64,000 nt of DNA from Pempheris klunzingeri (GCF_042242105.1 NC_092026.1:22594691-22658690), one strand, 5' to 3'; numbered from the stretch's first letter, positions 1-13,619 are shown. The notes: generated by a model not told the origin, from the sequence alone. Numbers and translations are program-made.

Positions 1-160
1 TCAAAATACTAATTTCAGTACATATTTGTAATTCATTATACTATTTCCACAATTAATATTATGTATGAGAAGCCAATAATCATTGTTATACTGTTAAACG
101 GAGGAGTAATGTTTTTGAGGGTGTAATGTGCTGTGAAACTACTGATCTCTATACTTATAG

Positions 161-1024
161 AACCTCCGCGATGCCCTGGACAATATCTTTGATGCCCGTG
201 TGCCAAACCTGTGGCGGAAAATCTCGTGGGAGTCCTCCACACTGGGGTTTTGGTTCACAGAGCTTCTGGAGAGAAACAAACAGTTCCACAGCTGGGTGTT
301 TGAAGGAAGACCCAAAACCTTTTGGATGACGGGCTTCTTCAACCCACAGGGTGAGTAACAGGTTTTTCAAGAGTATATTGAAAAATATATATATTGATAT
401 CAGACTTGCGCTAATAATGCTTTTCCTGGATGATGTATGCAGGGTTCCTAACAGCTATGAGGCAAGAAGTAACAAGGGCAAACAAAGGCTGGGCTCTGGA
501 CACAGTCACCCTGCACAACAAAGTACTGAAGCAGGCAAAGGAGGAAATCACAGCCTCACCTACAGTGAGTCAAAGCATGAAAATGCTAGGAATACACCAG
601 CTAAGAACAGCTCACACTTGTATTCATGATAAACTTGGTTTACAAACATTGTCTGTTCATTTGGATTGTGAACAATTGATGTTTATTCTTTAAGGGACCG
701 GACATTATTCTGTTACTGACTGCCTTTCCTCAACAGGAGGGAGTTTATGTTTATGGTCTGTACCTTGATGGAGCTGGCTGGGACAGGAAGAACTCCAATC
801 TCATTGAGTCTTCACCCAAAGTGCTGTTCACACCCTTGCCTGTCATCCACATGTTTGCCATCAACTCTACTGCCCCTGTGGATCCTAAGCTGTATGTATG
901 CCCCATCTACAAGAAACCAAGGCGCACAGACCTGAACTACATCACAGCAGTGGTGCTGCAAACCGTCTCATCACCAGACCACTGGATCCTGCGTGGGGTT
1001 GCCCTGCTCTGTGACATCAAATAA
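161..1024 (+). CDS. dnah5: Axonemal dynein heavy chain, C-terminal exons (DNAH5-like, partial)
   Basis: These are the last three coding exons of an outer-arm dynein heavy chain, the ATP-driven motor of cilia and flagella. Exons are 161-350, 443-564 and 737-1024, with GT-AG borders and phases that join cleanly. The gene enters from the left edge, so more than 95% of the roughly 4,600-residue protein lies outside the window. The frame reads through the conserved C-terminal region: [74 protein letters not shown], and it ends with [14 protein letters not shown] and TAA. The segment [18 protein letters not shown] resembles DNAH5 more than DNAH8 as I remember those proteins, but a fish paralog (dnah5-like) is equally possible. 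An AATAAA lies only 12 nt after the stop, implying a very short 3' UTR. The family call is firm; the paralog is uncertain. Confidence 0.85.
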
Positions 1025-1035
1025 CCTAAAGAGAA

Positions 1036-1041
1036 AATAAA
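1036..1041 (+). other. Poly(A) signal of the dynein gene
   Basis: A canonical AATAAA lies 12 nt after the dynein TAA. It is the nearest such signal and would give an unusually short 3' UTR. Later AT-rich sequence could supply alternatives. Confidence 0.5.
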
Positions 1042-1935
1042 TATTCTTTTTCAATGCCAACTCCCTGTCAGGAGGTATACTTCATATAGTCACTAGTTAG
1101 ATTTCAGTGTATTGCACTAGACGGGTGACAACCATTTAGAGAGCATGTTCTACCTCTCCCTATGTTCTGTAGCTGACAAATCGTCCCAGTAATATAAAGT
1201 AGTGAAAATATCCTTTGCTCTTTTTATGCATTTAGTTCAGTGCTAGTAATCACTATATAGTACGTTTAATCCAGTCATCCTGTTAATATAATAACCTGAT
1301 TAATTTTCTTTTAAGTTCTTTTCCATCTGAGATAAAAGACTTGACAATGATATTCTGGAGGCAGTTGAGTTGGAAATTTGACTGAAGGTATGACTGAACA
1401 GTGAGCTCTCACCAATCACATAAACAGCACTGCAGGTAAATGACACAAGTGTTTGAGAATGACATAATGAACATGAATCCACTTAATTTTGCACTTGGGT
1501 CTTTCATGTGCACATCATGAGGACATCCCCCCCTTATAAATCACAAGCCGAGGAACTTCAAGCACTTAAAATATGTACCCACAGTGTAATTTATATGCTT
1601 AAGAATGTTCGATGAACACTATAAATTTTCAATATCCGAATGTTCACCGTTTTCTATAAACAGTGCAGAATCATTTTACTTCCTTACCAATGTAATGTGT
1701 AAAATTCTGTAGCAGTCTCAAACTAAGAGTGATGATCAAAACCACCAACAAGATTTAAAGAAGGGAAATGGCAGATGGATTAATGCTCACACTCATAGTA
1801 CTGAGCAGTTACTACATTTACGAAGTGTAGGGAGGGACCCTAGACCACTATACAGGTTACTATAACCCAATAATCAGACAAATTATCCATACTTCACCCT
1901 ACAAGACCAGTAAATACTCCCTGCTTACTCTGTAG

Positions 1936-2245
1936 GCACAAGACCTGACACAGCTGAATGTCTTCAAATTATATGGACACATCAAATCTACTGAGGACAG
2001 AGCTGTCAAGTTGACCACCGACATGTTTCTGTTGCCGTCCCGTCCTCGTCAGTGTGTGGTGGAAGAAAGTAAGAGTCTCCTTTTTGATCTTTCTTTTTTA
2101 TGAAATGAATGAGATGCTGATGCTGACATTTATTTTGTTATACAGGACAAGAGTAGTGATCAATCCTGAAAGCGCCAAGATCTCAAAACACAAAACCAAA
2201 CACAGGACCGTCCGGGCCCACACTCAGTCCAGCACCCAAGTGCAG
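1936..2245 (+). CDS. Two coding exons of an unrecognised protein
   Basis: Two exons can be read as one frame. Exon A is 1936-2068, with acceptor ctgtag and donor gtaaga. Exon B is 2146-2245, with acceptor tacag and donor gtaact. Exon A ends in phase 1 and exon B supplies the missing two bases, so the frame is kept. Exon A encodes AQDLTQLNVFKLYGHIKSTE and then DRAVKLTTDMFLLPSRPRQC, followed by VVEE. Exon B encodes a basic stretch, RTRVVINPESAKISKHKTK then HRTVRAHTQSSTQVQ. I do not recognise the family; no signal peptide, membrane segment or known motif is visible. Only about 900 bp separate it from the dynein stop, so any first exon must be small. No following exon was found before the rax2 gene. 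It could be a small ciliary or unknown gene, or a remnant of one. The spliced phase match argues that it is or was coding. Confidence 0.5.
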
Positions 2246-3009
2246 GTAACTACTGTTGGAGAAGGGCCAAGATTACTACTACTGATTAGTTATCTGGGAA
2301 CTGTGCTGCACTAAATGATTCTAATTACAGTACATGCATAATCAACTTTTATTAGTCACGCCCTGTAAAATTGTGCTTCTGATCAACTGAAGAACATGTG
2401 ACAGGTGTTCTAATGTGCACAAACTAATGCAGTGCTTGCTTGTTGTGGCTCAGGATTGAAACAAGCAGTGTATTCAGCCTGTCTTGGCAGTAATATAGTA
2501 CAAACATGGAGCATACTGAACACTCGGATGGTAATTTTTACTTGTCACTATTTGAATCCATTGTAGTCAATTGAATTCAAACTGACCACAGCCGTTCTTC
2601 TCCTTTAATTAGGAAATTCCGGTGTTGTGATATGGCAAAGATTTTGAGTATGACCTAAATATTTTATCATCAAAAGAAAAAAAATAAATAATGCCCTATA
2701 ATTGCGTGAATAGATGAAGTCTGTATTTTTGAGCCCAAATATAAATTTAGTATACAAATATTAGATGGCAAAAAGGAAGACACTTAGGCCAGATGATTGT
2801 CTATATTGAAGACAGACCTTGTGTTACTAAATTGGTTTCCCTTAAGTCACATTCAGCACTCACTAAAAGGGCTTCTGAAGGTCAGTTTTAGGGTCACTGA
2901 CGCATTTACAGGTCGGCTAAGGTTAAGACATGTTATAGGGATTGAATCTAAGTCCAAGCGATGAATGCAAAACTAAGCCATTTACGTGTTTGCCAGTGCA
3001 TGCTCTAAA

Positions 3010-3370
3010 CGTGTGTTAAGAGCGGGAGGGAGGGTTGTTTGAGTGACGTCCTTTTTCTCAAAGTGAACACTGGGGCAAAGACAAGCAACTGGCGCCAGCC
3101 ATCAAACCCCCCCTCCTCTCCACCCTCTGAGTGATCCCCAATTATGTCAAGAGGAGAAAATGGTGTCCCTTTGAAAAGTGTTCTTAATCAAACCCAATTA
3201 ATTCCGCTCCTTTCCCTTATTATTTCCACCGTGGACCATGTCCCACTAGTCAGCCTGTTAACTAGAGCCTGGGCCTCAGTGAAGGTCACGCTTGGCCAAG
3301 CAAAATAACATAATAATGTGTGTAGTTAATTACTGGTTCTGAGTGCTTCTTTGGCAAATTCGGGGTGTTG
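3010..3370. promoter_or_regulatory. Candidate conserved non-coding element near rax2
   Basis: This is a non-repetitive block of mixed composition within AT-rich DNA. It contains a CRE-like TGACGTCC (about 3043), a homeodomain core in CCAATTAATTCC (about 3193-3204), and a TAGTTAATTACT segment near 3324. It lies 3-4 kb beyond the 3' end of rax2, a gene family with many distal forebrain and eye enhancers. The call is by appearance only; there is no alignment to support conservation. Confidence 0.25.
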
Positions 3371-5629
3371 CTGCATTCTGTCTTTCTGTCAAAGGTGTGG
3401 TGAGAGAGGGTTATCACTAAATATAGCATATTCAAACACTTTTCATCCACATCCTTTCCACTGGGTTATTATGTCAAACAGCTGAGGCTTATAAATTGTA
3501 GGAATATTTGGCAATTGCCCTTTGGAAAGCCAAAGGGTAAGACTTAATACCATGGCTGTTAGAGAAATAACTTTATTAGGTGCATTTTGTCATATCCTGT
3601 GCAATTAGGATTGCTAAGTCGCTTCTACCTTGATATAGTTTTTCTTTTTAAAACAACTAAAAGTCAATTAAAACAAGAGTCTTCTGGTCTTGTCTTGTCT
3701 TAAAATGTCCAAGGCTCAAAGACTAGTATTAATCTTACTAACAAGTCGGAAAGAGTTTGTGTACAGACAGGAAACCTGTTTCCTTATTCAGTAGCTAAAC
3801 ATGTCCTTAAGCGTTTGAGATTTAGTCCATTAAATATGGCAAATAATAGGGCGGTATTTATTTTCTTTCCTATTTTAAATGGTTTACTCTAAAAGACCAG
3901 CCAACCATGATGCTTAGGTTCGTTATGATACTTTCAGTCTTGTGTCTTCAGCGCTGATACTGTAAACATCTGTCTCACTAATATTTAATAATGCATAAAT
4001 TTTAGTTTCTTCTAAAAGTACCATTGTTTTGTTATTGCACTACCTGCCCCTCTGGTAGCTCAACTGTTGCCCCGGTGCAATGTCATCATCTCAAACATAA
4101 AAAGTGTTACACTGCACACAGAGGAGTTATTCATTTTCACCTCTTCCCTGTAGAGAATATTTGCAGACTGTTGTATCTTATAATATAAGATAGATATATA
4201 TATATTATATATTGCATCTTATAATAGTATCTTCTCGTAATATACTGAACACCTTTCATAAAGCTAGTACCAATTTCCTACTCCAAATTTGTTTCAGTCG
4301 AGGGTGAGGTTGTCTGCCTATTAGTACATTGTTGCAAAGTACTCGGATGCAAAACAGGCCTCTATACAAAATCCAAAAATAAATTGGAGCAGCTAAGCCA
4401 CATAGGCTACTGGAGGGCAATTACAGCTTGAGCCCATGTGGCCTCTGCAGCCTAGCAGGCGGGGCCTCCTGACACCCCTGGTTGGGCCTGATGGAGTGGA
4501 GCTTCATCTGTCTAACGGCCTGGCAAAGCTCCACAGGCCTGGACGAACACAACAGGCCTCCATCAGGCCAGCTCACTCTGTCACAGCTTACATGGCCTAT
4601 TGTACACCAGCGCTCATTAACGGCACTAAGTCATGTTGGTGGCTCACTAGTGCATGTGTAGAGAGAAAAACAAGACCCACAATCAAAGTGCTATTACATT
4701 GGTGCTAAAGTACTTTTATTCTATTTTTTGCACATGGAAAATAAGTCACATTCTAAAAACTTGAAAGGACTAGAAGTAAGGATATAATGATATTGACCAC
4801 TGATGGAAAAAAAATCAAAATAAACATTCCCATACATTTATAAATGTGTCTTCTAGTAAAAAGAAATGTTCTCTTTTATTTCTTTGGCTTTTTAGTCCAC
4901 TGTTGACAACAGGGAGTGAAACAAAATTAACAACAAAACCTATAAAACTGACAGTGGGAATTCTGCTGTTTCCAAAGGCCATGATAAACAGTTCATGTTT
5001 TGAAGTGATGTAAAATGATAGCTCTTCCTTGCACTTGATTATAGTGTCCACTGGGGACTTCCATTGCCAGATAAATATCCCTGAAACAATTACACCATGC
5101 TCAGGTATTGATAGATATTGATAACACTAACTTAATGGTAAATTATTTATGAAAGATAGTGGAGGACATTAGTCATACTTTTCATGTTCCCTTGACCTCT
5201 TTTAAATAAATGCTTGTGTTTTTTTAAAGAGCCAGAAAGGAAATTGATTCGTAAAATTAACTTTGCTAGCTTAGCACCCTTCTGCATTATTTTAATGCAC
5301 ACGCACTGAATACATTCATACTGTACAAAACACAAGCAATACAACCATAACTTTATGTCTCTGACAAACATCGATGCAACGTCATTTCCCTCTAGTTGTG
5401 GTGCAACAGTCGCATCAAACTGTGCTATTTATAAGAGGTAAGAGAGGCTGCCAGCACCCATTAACTTTCTCACCCTAAATCCACCTAACTTAAGTGAATA
5501 TTTTGTCAACAATGCAATGATGTGCATCATTTACCATTAAGGATGAAGCTTAAGATAACAACATAAAAACAACATATGTTGTGGTTTCTGTAAATTACAA
5601 ATATTTAAATGGGCAAATTTGAGGGGAGG

Positions 5630-5835
5630 GGCAAGCTTAATCAGGTCTTGAAGAGGATTTTTTAGGGGCATCTGAGGCCATTCTGTCTGTGGCTGAGAAT
5701 CCGGGGTTAATCGCTTTAAAAGCAGTAATTAGGTGTTAAGAGGTATGCTTGTCTGTTTAAATTAGCCTCTGAACCAGATTACACTCTGTGACTTCCGATA
5801 ACCTCTCTCATCAGGGCTCACTGCTCTCCAAAAGG
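5630..5835. promoter_or_regulatory. Candidate conserved non-coding element 3' of rax2
   Basis: This is a compact block with GGGTTAATCG (about 5704-5713; TAATCG-type, bicoid/OTX-like core), GTAATTAGG (about 5726) and TTAAATTAGCC (about 5757). Clustered OTX- and homeodomain-type cores about 0.9 kb from the end of a retinal homeobox gene suggest a cis-regulatory element. This is inference from motif density alone. Confidence 0.25.
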
Positions 5836-6674
5836 CCAGTTTGATTGTATACATAGAAAAAAAACACATATCACCTTTAAACGTAATCAAACTTCGATTT
5901 AAATGGGAGAGGTGGCTTTAAGCCCACTTTCAGAAGAACTGAAAATATACTAGAAAATGCTAGACAGCATTTACACTGTCCAGAAACAATAATAGAAACA
6001 ATGACAATAAATGCAAGAATGGACAATGGAAAGAAAAAACCCACTCAAAGGTAAACCTGTCTTACTTTGAGGATCAAGATACCACCAAATACTTTCAAAG
6101 TACAGCAGTCCCCATACATAAGCAAAAATTTAGGATTTGTTTTTTTTTTTAAATATCTCATCTCCACAAAAAAGGACGCTCCCCAGTTAAGACAGCAAAC
6201 TTGTTGTTGAAATGTTAAAACGTATAAAGTAAAAAGTCCAAATACAAAAACTTTGCTACTACTGACCACATGGCTCTACTTAACCTCTCAGTTACTATTT
6301 TGCAGTTTGTCAGTACTGTCTGAAATTGACATATACAAATTCAATGCTGACACAATAGTGTTGAAACATTCATGTTGAAGATTTTCTCTTACTCAAACAA
6401 GTAAAAAGAGTCTGTTCCCAAACCACTTGAGCTAAACCAAAATAATGACTCCCAAAGACTTGGGGCTAAAAAAAAAAAAGGTTCAAAATGAACATTTTAA
6501 AGTGATTTTTTTCTTTTAAAAGATCACAAGTTTTTCATTTTTGCTCATTAGTGTCGGTGAAACAATGTCTGACTCCTTTGGTGTCACGCACCCTCTTCAG
6601 TGGTACATGAAACAAATGGTGTAAACATTCATGGACTCAACAGCTGAAAAATCCATCTGCAGTTCCTCATCAGG

Positions 6675-9600
6675 TCACATGTGCTGCCAGGTTTTATCCA
6701 TTGACTGAATGTGCTCTTTGGCCTTCATCCTGAGTGCTGCGATGCTGGAACTCCTGTCGTCCTCCATCGGGTATTTATCATTAAAGCTGGGTGGGCACTG
6801 GTAGGGAGGAGGGCCCATTGGCTGCATACTCTGGACCATGCCAGGTGGCGTGTTGAGGAAGCTGTGGCTTGGATAGGCAGGCTGCAGGCCCTGCGGTGAA
6901 CCCATGAACCCTGGGATGGTATGCATGGGTGTGGCACTAGAGATGGGCGAGGTCAGCCAGGGATCTAAGGGCATCGGGTTTGCCACTGGCCCCACGCCAG
7001 AAGTCATCGGCGGGCGATTGAAGGATAGCATGGGGGAATCATGGAGCTTCATGGTACTCGTGTCCATCTTTTCTTGACGTCTCCACTTGGCCCTCCGATT
7101 CTGGAACCACACCTGGACAAAGCCAAAATAAAATGAGATGTTACAGTGAGATGTATCAGGAAAAAACTAAATCCAAGATTGTTCTGTGTACTTTCTGATA
7201 CTACCACCAGGTGGTTCAGAGATGGGAAACAAATTTATTTTGGAATTCGCAACAAATTACATTTAAATAAGTTTTCAGCCTTACTAGATCCCTGAAATGA
7301 ATATGTCTGATTCTGTTGCCACTCACAGCTTTTATACAATCAGATTTAGAGGTTGGAAAACTGGATTCATGAGAGATGCTCGAGGATTCACTTTATTTGT
7401 GTAAAAAGACAGCAGGGTCTTGCAGATAGTACACTATTTGCATGCGACATAGTCTTTACCTGAACTCGAACCTCAGGCAAGTTCACCTTCATCGCCAACT
7501 CCTCGCGGCTATATACATCTGGGTAATGGGACTTCTCGAAGGCTCGCTCCAGCTCATGAAGCTGATAGGTGGTAAAGGTGGTACGGTTTCTTCTGTGTTT
7601 CTTTTTTGTGTGCTCTTCCTCTTTGATGGCCTCTGGCGAGCCCTCAGCAACGTCGGCTTCTGTTTGCAGGTTGTTCATTTCTTCGTCACACTTGTCATCA
7701 GAGAAAAGGTCTGATTCTAAAATGAATGATAGGATACATATGGTAAGATGTAATGTAAAAAACTTAACTTCAACTACCTAACTCAACTTCAAAGTCGAGA
7801 GTAATATCAATAGTAACATGACAACTCTACAACTTTAGTCATACTAAATAATTCAAAAGCTTTGAAGCTTCAAGATATTAAAGCATTTCTCTGAGCAGTG
7901 ATTCACAAAGTAAAACCTGTGTTTTTATGCACAAACCATTGGCAAAGTAATTGGGTCTCTTGTTTCATTCATTCTGGAGAAGGTGATGAGAAAACCTAGA
8001 AAATTACCTCAGTATTCTGAGTACTAGTAGTTAAAGTGGCCTCACTAGCCTTTTTTGTCTTTCTTTGATATCAACTAATGAAGAAATTATACTTGATCTA
8101 CTATGTTGTCTAGTTTTAAGACAAAATATGTTTGTACATTTATGATGGCTAATAATTTCAAAATAAATGTAGTATTTTAACAAACAGCCTGATCAAAAAG
8201 TGAAATCCTAACTCTTCAGCTAATGATAAAACAGATTAGTGACTGATGCCCTTTATGCAGTTGCAGTTTAAACACCAGGGGTTTGGCAAGTCCAAATGAC
8301 ATCACATCTTTCACTGAATTCTTCCCTTGTAGTAATCCCATAGTAACAGACGCTACCAGTTAAACCTACAAGTCTCCGCCTCCTCTAATAACAAGGGACT
8401 TTAAGTTGGCTTCTGCGCAAGCTGAGTAAACAGTCATAGTCCAGATTGTGTCTAATAAGATATGGATGTAAAGTGAGTGAACCATGCGTATGATGCACCA
8501 AAGCTCGTTATCATACCAAATCATTCAAGGCAGTATGGTTAACAGGTCATTAGTCTGAAATGATGCCAAACAGCAACAATGTCATGTTCAAGGTAGCTTT
8601 TGAAATCTTTAAAGCATGTTTTATTGAATGCACCATGAGAAAGGAATGAGTGGGATACTGGCATTTTATACCAATCAAAATTTGCTGACAATCAGTCTTT
8701 CCTTTTTTTTTTCCTCTTTGAAGTTGTTGGAGGTTTTGGAATTTAATTACATTTGTACATGTTAAAAATGTTGCTGTAGCTCACCCATTTGTCAAAATAC
8801 CTAATTTCTTATTTTCATCTATTGACAGCATTTGCATAGCAGGCTTCATTCAGATAGTTACACTTTAGACCATTGTACCTCTACAGAAAACTGTGTCCCT
8901 TGGTAATTAAACATCTGCTGAAAATCTTAATGCTGATTTAATGACAGCATTCAGCCACTGAGAGACAGTGTGAGTTATGCAAGCATTATTATTGGTATGC
9001 AAGTGTCCATTAATTCTACAGTACTCTAACTGTTTTTGTTTTTTTTGCAGTGTCCAAAATACCAAAACAGCTTCATCATGTTGACAATTAAAATTATTAG
9101 AATATAGCAGTATGGCATTGGTTAATTTAAGCATACATTGCAGGTGAGCAGGTTCCTAACATTTGAAGGGTGAAGGATTTAATAGGATTTTTAGCACACA
9201 AGTAGTTGTAAAACACAGTGAACAAAAACTGAAGTTATTATCAAACATCATCCCTTGTTACACTCAAGTTTAGCTGATTTGTGGACCAACTTTAATAGCT
9301 TCCTAACCTCGTGTTTCAAACCAGAAAAAGCCTGATGTTTGGACAAGCATTGCTGTCATTCACAAAACATTATTTTAAATTTGACCAACTTCCTAAAGTA
9401 AACAAAGGTTGGATTTCTTATGAAGCAAGCATGCACAATACTAGGGCCCTGGTACTGAAGCATCTGAATGGAATGTGACCGTTTCTCATATTAGTTGCTA
9501 CATGTGTCACAAATCAAAAGAAATACAAAGACCTGTTAAACGGAAATGTTTGTAAAATCATATACAAGATAAATATAGAGTAAAGGTACAGGGATATTAT

Positions 9601-10376
9601 AAATTCGTTATTTTACTTGTGTACATTTTATAACAAGCTAACCCAGAGTTTACATGGGATGTTGTCAAGTATTGTAGATAGCTATTCTCTAACTTTGAAT
9701 AATGTAAGGTGACATTTAAGGGAAAAATCAGGATTCAACAGTATAGCTTGGACACTCGTGAGGACACTATTTTCTTAAAATGACATCTCTGAGAAATGAC
9801 AAGTGTGTTTTATCTTTGGAGGGAAGCACAGAAATATAAATGCTCTTAAATGTAGTACTGTGCTCTTCCTTTTCCCCTCGCCAACACTGCTACTGTTATT
9901 GCTCATTTTGCAAACTGAGGGCTTAAGTATAAGTTATATTTACATACTTCAGTCACTGTCATTACAGACAACCAAATAATTCATAATAACCCATCATGAG
10001 AGTGGTTCTTAAAGCTGAAGACAAAAACCTCTGAACTCCTTTTTGCCCTGAAGAAATGTGTAAGAATTTTGTGTCAGGTGTTTCTTGTCTGAGGAGACTC
10101 ACCATGGTACGAAGAATGTTGGGAGCTGTCACCCAGTTCTGGGAGATGTCTGTAGGGGTCCGATTGGACCTGTTTCTCAGGATGCTGTGGGTTTTCTATG
10201 TTGTTTTTTTGGCTGTCATCATCATTGAGCAAAGGATCCTGGTCTTTGCTGAATCCCAGTATGACATCAATACTATGGACCCTGCCTCCACCACTTGACC
10301 CAGCACCTTTTGCCATGTCATAGTTGTCCAGGCAACTATCGTCCACCATTCCCAGGGTATCCATTGACAAATGCAT
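6675..10376 (-). CDS. rax2: Retinal homeobox transcription factor (RAX2 / fish Rx1-Rx2 type)
   Basis: A nuclear paired-like homeodomain factor needed for retinal progenitor and photoreceptor programmes in vertebrates. Three exons on the minus strand give 322 aa: 10376-10103, 7716-7460 and 7112-6675, with GT-AG borders and matching phases. I chose ATG 10376 because [16 protein letters not shown] matches the family start. The upstream in-frame codon of the open frame (10394) is GTG, not ATG. Residues 32-42 are [11 protein letters not shown], the octapeptide (eh1-like) repressor motif. The homeodomain spans about residues 132-192 ([20 protein letters not shown] onward) and is split between exons 2 and 3 before [12 protein letters not shown], with Gln at position 50. 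The OAR domain lies at the C terminus (residues 299-322, [19 protein letters not shown]). Length agrees with zebrafish Rx1/Rx2 (about 330). The octapeptide HSIDVILGF and synteny with atcay and nmrk2 favour RAX2 over RAX/Rx3. Which fish name applies is not settled. Confidence 0.93.
7717..10102 (-). other. rax2 intron 1
   Basis: A 2.4-kb intron with donor GTGAGT (10102-10097 on the minus strand) and acceptor TTTTAG. It is AT-rich and has no convincing reading frame. I see no recognisable repeat in it. Confidence 0.7.
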
Positions 10377-13300
10377 CCGAGCCTTTGGAGACACTTTCTC
10401 TCCTCTTTGTCAGAAAAAAGTAAAAAGCTAGCAAATGAGTCAAGGCAGAGCAGTTGTTGTACTGAGCTGTTGTTCCGCTTCACTTGCAGTAGAGCAGATT
10501 TACTGTATGTGAAGCGTCAGAGCTGTGTGTTTCAACGGTCGCTTCAGTGAGGCTGGATGTATTGTGTACACAAAAGCAGAACAAACTCACATCTTTGTCT
10601 GCAAAGGAATGAGAGAAAAGAAAAAAGACATAAGAAACACAGTAGAGCGTTGTCCTTACATTTGATAAGCATTTAAATTGGTTGTTAATATCCTTTGTGG
10701 ACTGTTTTACATGTAAGAGTTTGTGGCAATTAGACATGAAAATGTGATGTATATAAGTGTGAAACCCTGTTTTTTCTACTGGAAGAAACTTCAACAAGTT
10801 ATGCTATGTTAGCATAATCATTAACAGTCACGTGTTGTTGACACGGGCTGAAAAAAGAAAAGGAATCAAATTCTCTCAAATCTCCCATCAGTTTGAGCTA
10901 TACATTTTGAACCTCAGCATTTTTTTAGAAAGATATGCAGTCGATCTAGTTAAAAATCTACCGAAAGACATTTCAGAACATCTTGAGAGGCACCAAAAAG
11001 CAAGCTGCACCTAGACAATGATTTACTCTCTGACTTGAATACAAATGAGCATGATGGTAACTCATTAGATGCTATAATTGACAGAATGCACGTTAAGAAA
11101 GTACATTAAGTAATCTTACCTTCCTTCGGGACCCTACCGCAAGCTATGTGCTATGCACATGGTGTGTCTGTAGTCCATAAGCAGAAGATTGACACTAACA
11201 GTATCTACTGTAGGCACTTGTTACTCCCAGTTAAGTCCTTGAAATCCCCTGCACACAAGTGAGCAAAGGACCTTCTATTGGAGTCCTGTGCAGCAAGCTC
11301 ATGTAATGTCTTTCTCTCCTGACAAAACTCCCCCTAACCACACAAGACACCAAAGCTTGCGGGGGAATGGTAGTAAAACCAAAGGGTTTAAGAGGTTTAT
11401 TAATTGGAATCCTTCCCCTTTAAGAATGACTGACAGTTGTTTTCTGGTCAAGTAATTGCTCCAAATGTGTCCTGCATTCAGACCACAGAGGGAGGCCATT
11501 GCTAATGAAGCCTCGACAAAACTTTCTTTCAAAAAATCTATTGTCTGAAAGATAATGGCTTGTACTGAGAGTTTTCACTAATCCCTTCATTATAGACAAT
11601 GTAAGGGAGAAAAGACACAGAGATGGACTTTTAACTTGAATGGCTACACACTGTAAAGACTTGTATTCAAAAAAATTGTTTCATTCAAGTAGGAACTAAA
11701 TTCTTTATGAGCAGCGTTGCTTTTGGAATAGCTGGTGTTAACAATTAAATGAAATAAAACAGAGAAGGGAATCACTCCTACAAAACAAATATGATTACAT
11801 TACTTTCTTTTTTGGAAAGAGTAAATAAGCGATGTGATAATGGTTTTCTATTTAAAACATTTTGTCTAATTATACAGTTATTATGAATAGCACACAACTA
11901 ATATGTTGCACTGTATAATGATGATAATCCAATGTCTGATGCTGCGGTTTTCATGTTTATACCAGGGGGACCTACAAGAAGCCAAAAAGCAATGAATTAA
12001 AGTACAGCTCTAGGGAATCAATCAATCATCTATTTAACCCAAATTACTCGAACACAAACAGTAATTGGACAAAACTAATATTCAGCCAGTTGGGACCTGG
12101 ACATATAATCATACTGTTCACAAATGTGTTGTCAAATAAATACATAACAAATAAGATTGCCTGTTTGAAGAATGAACTTGTTGCTCAGCCTCTCATAGTT
12201 CACAGTGGAATTGGGTTAGGGGCACCAGGGGCATTTTATCCTCCAGTTTCTCCTTTGCCAGCTGGCACAACCAAAGCTGTGACAGCTACAGTAAGTGTTG
12301 CAGAGATCAATCCCATCCTTAATGAGCCTAAAGACTTCGCTAGAGATTTCCTCTGACCTCACTCCACCTATCTTCACTTCACCTACATTTTTTTCAGATA
12401 GAAGCTTTTTGGGAAAACAAATGTTTAGAAAAATGCATATGGTATGTTAGTATGTTAATGTCCATTTAATACCCCCACCCTTTTGGGGTGGTTTGCCCAT
12501 ATTCAGGCAAATATTATATTGTGGATCATTAGGGTTAGATCAGACCCTCTTGGTGAATTAAAATTTAGTTTTCAAGGGTTTGTTTATTTCATTGTTGGAC
12601 TCCAACACTGCTCAGAAGGAAGGGGGACATCACTTTTTAACAAGCTGTCCCCTGTATACTCTGCCGTGCACTGTACCTGGATTAGTTTAACAACGGGGCA
12701 TTGTTTTTGAAAATGCATAAGTCTCATCTATCAATACTTACTTATATGCATGTTCATATCAATCACTTTTTGTGGTAATAGCAGTCAGAGAGAGTTTGGT
12801 ATAGTGCTACCATTCCACAAAATGGAGGATGATAACAGGTTAATAAAACATTTTTGAAATACCTTTCAATACGCATTAAAGATCCTAGAGAGGGGCTTTC
12901 ATCTATGGATACACCATCCTCTAGGAGTCACAGAGATGCACAGAATGTTTGCACTTGTCAGCTTGATTGGCATATGCTTCAGGAATTCTAAATGCTAACA
13001 AGTTTAAAGCCATCTGGCAACACTGGGCTTAGCCAGTTCTTTCTATGAGCAGAATGGCTGTGGGTTAAGTGGCTTTGGCCGAACACCTTTTCTTGGTTGT
13101 CAAGATTGTCAAGGTTGTTTTCCACAAAAGCAGAGACTGCAAAGCCCATTACTTTTGCCTGTGAGAGCCGAGCATAGTCACCACATGAAGGGAATTAAAA
13201 ATTTAAAGACAACCCTTAGGCAGGGATTTGCCATGAAGTAGGTTGTTGCCATACGGTGTCTATAAAGGCCCACAAAAACAATTGAGCATACAAAAACCTC

Positions 13301-13619
13301 ATTTTAACATAATTTCCTCATTAATTTATTTATTAATTAAAGAGGTACTATCATACTTACAGTTTTTGAATGACATAGTTTTGTTTTTTTTCTTGGGTTC
13401 TCTTACGGCATATTTTTTTATATATATATATAATACACACCAGGTTTTCAAATATTCTTCTAGCATGACTAAACATTAAAAGTAGTATCAATTACCTTTG
13501 TAAGCTGATACCATAAGACAGTCAATTGACTCAGCAGATGATAATTAGTCTCATTAATTAGTATTTTGGTTAATCATAGCTAATGGTAAAAAGATTGCTT
13601 GGCATTTTCAGTTGACTCG

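Larger units (their letters stand above)
2246..6660. other. Intergenic DNA between the unknown exons and the 3' end of rax2
   Basis: No reading frame with credible splice context was found here. The sequence is AT-rich (including an AT-rich stretch near 4190-4215) with scattered homeodomain-type TAATTA cores. Two blocks (about 3010-3370 and 5630-5835) look more complex and less neutral than their surroundings and are listed separately. The side near 6660 should include the 3' UTR of the minus-strand rax2 gene, but I could not fix a poly(A) site. Confidence 0.5.

Noticed and set aside
4436..4708. 90-codon open frame in a GC-richer patch
   Set aside because: Peptide lacks protein-family character and the patch has no convincing splice borders on either strand.
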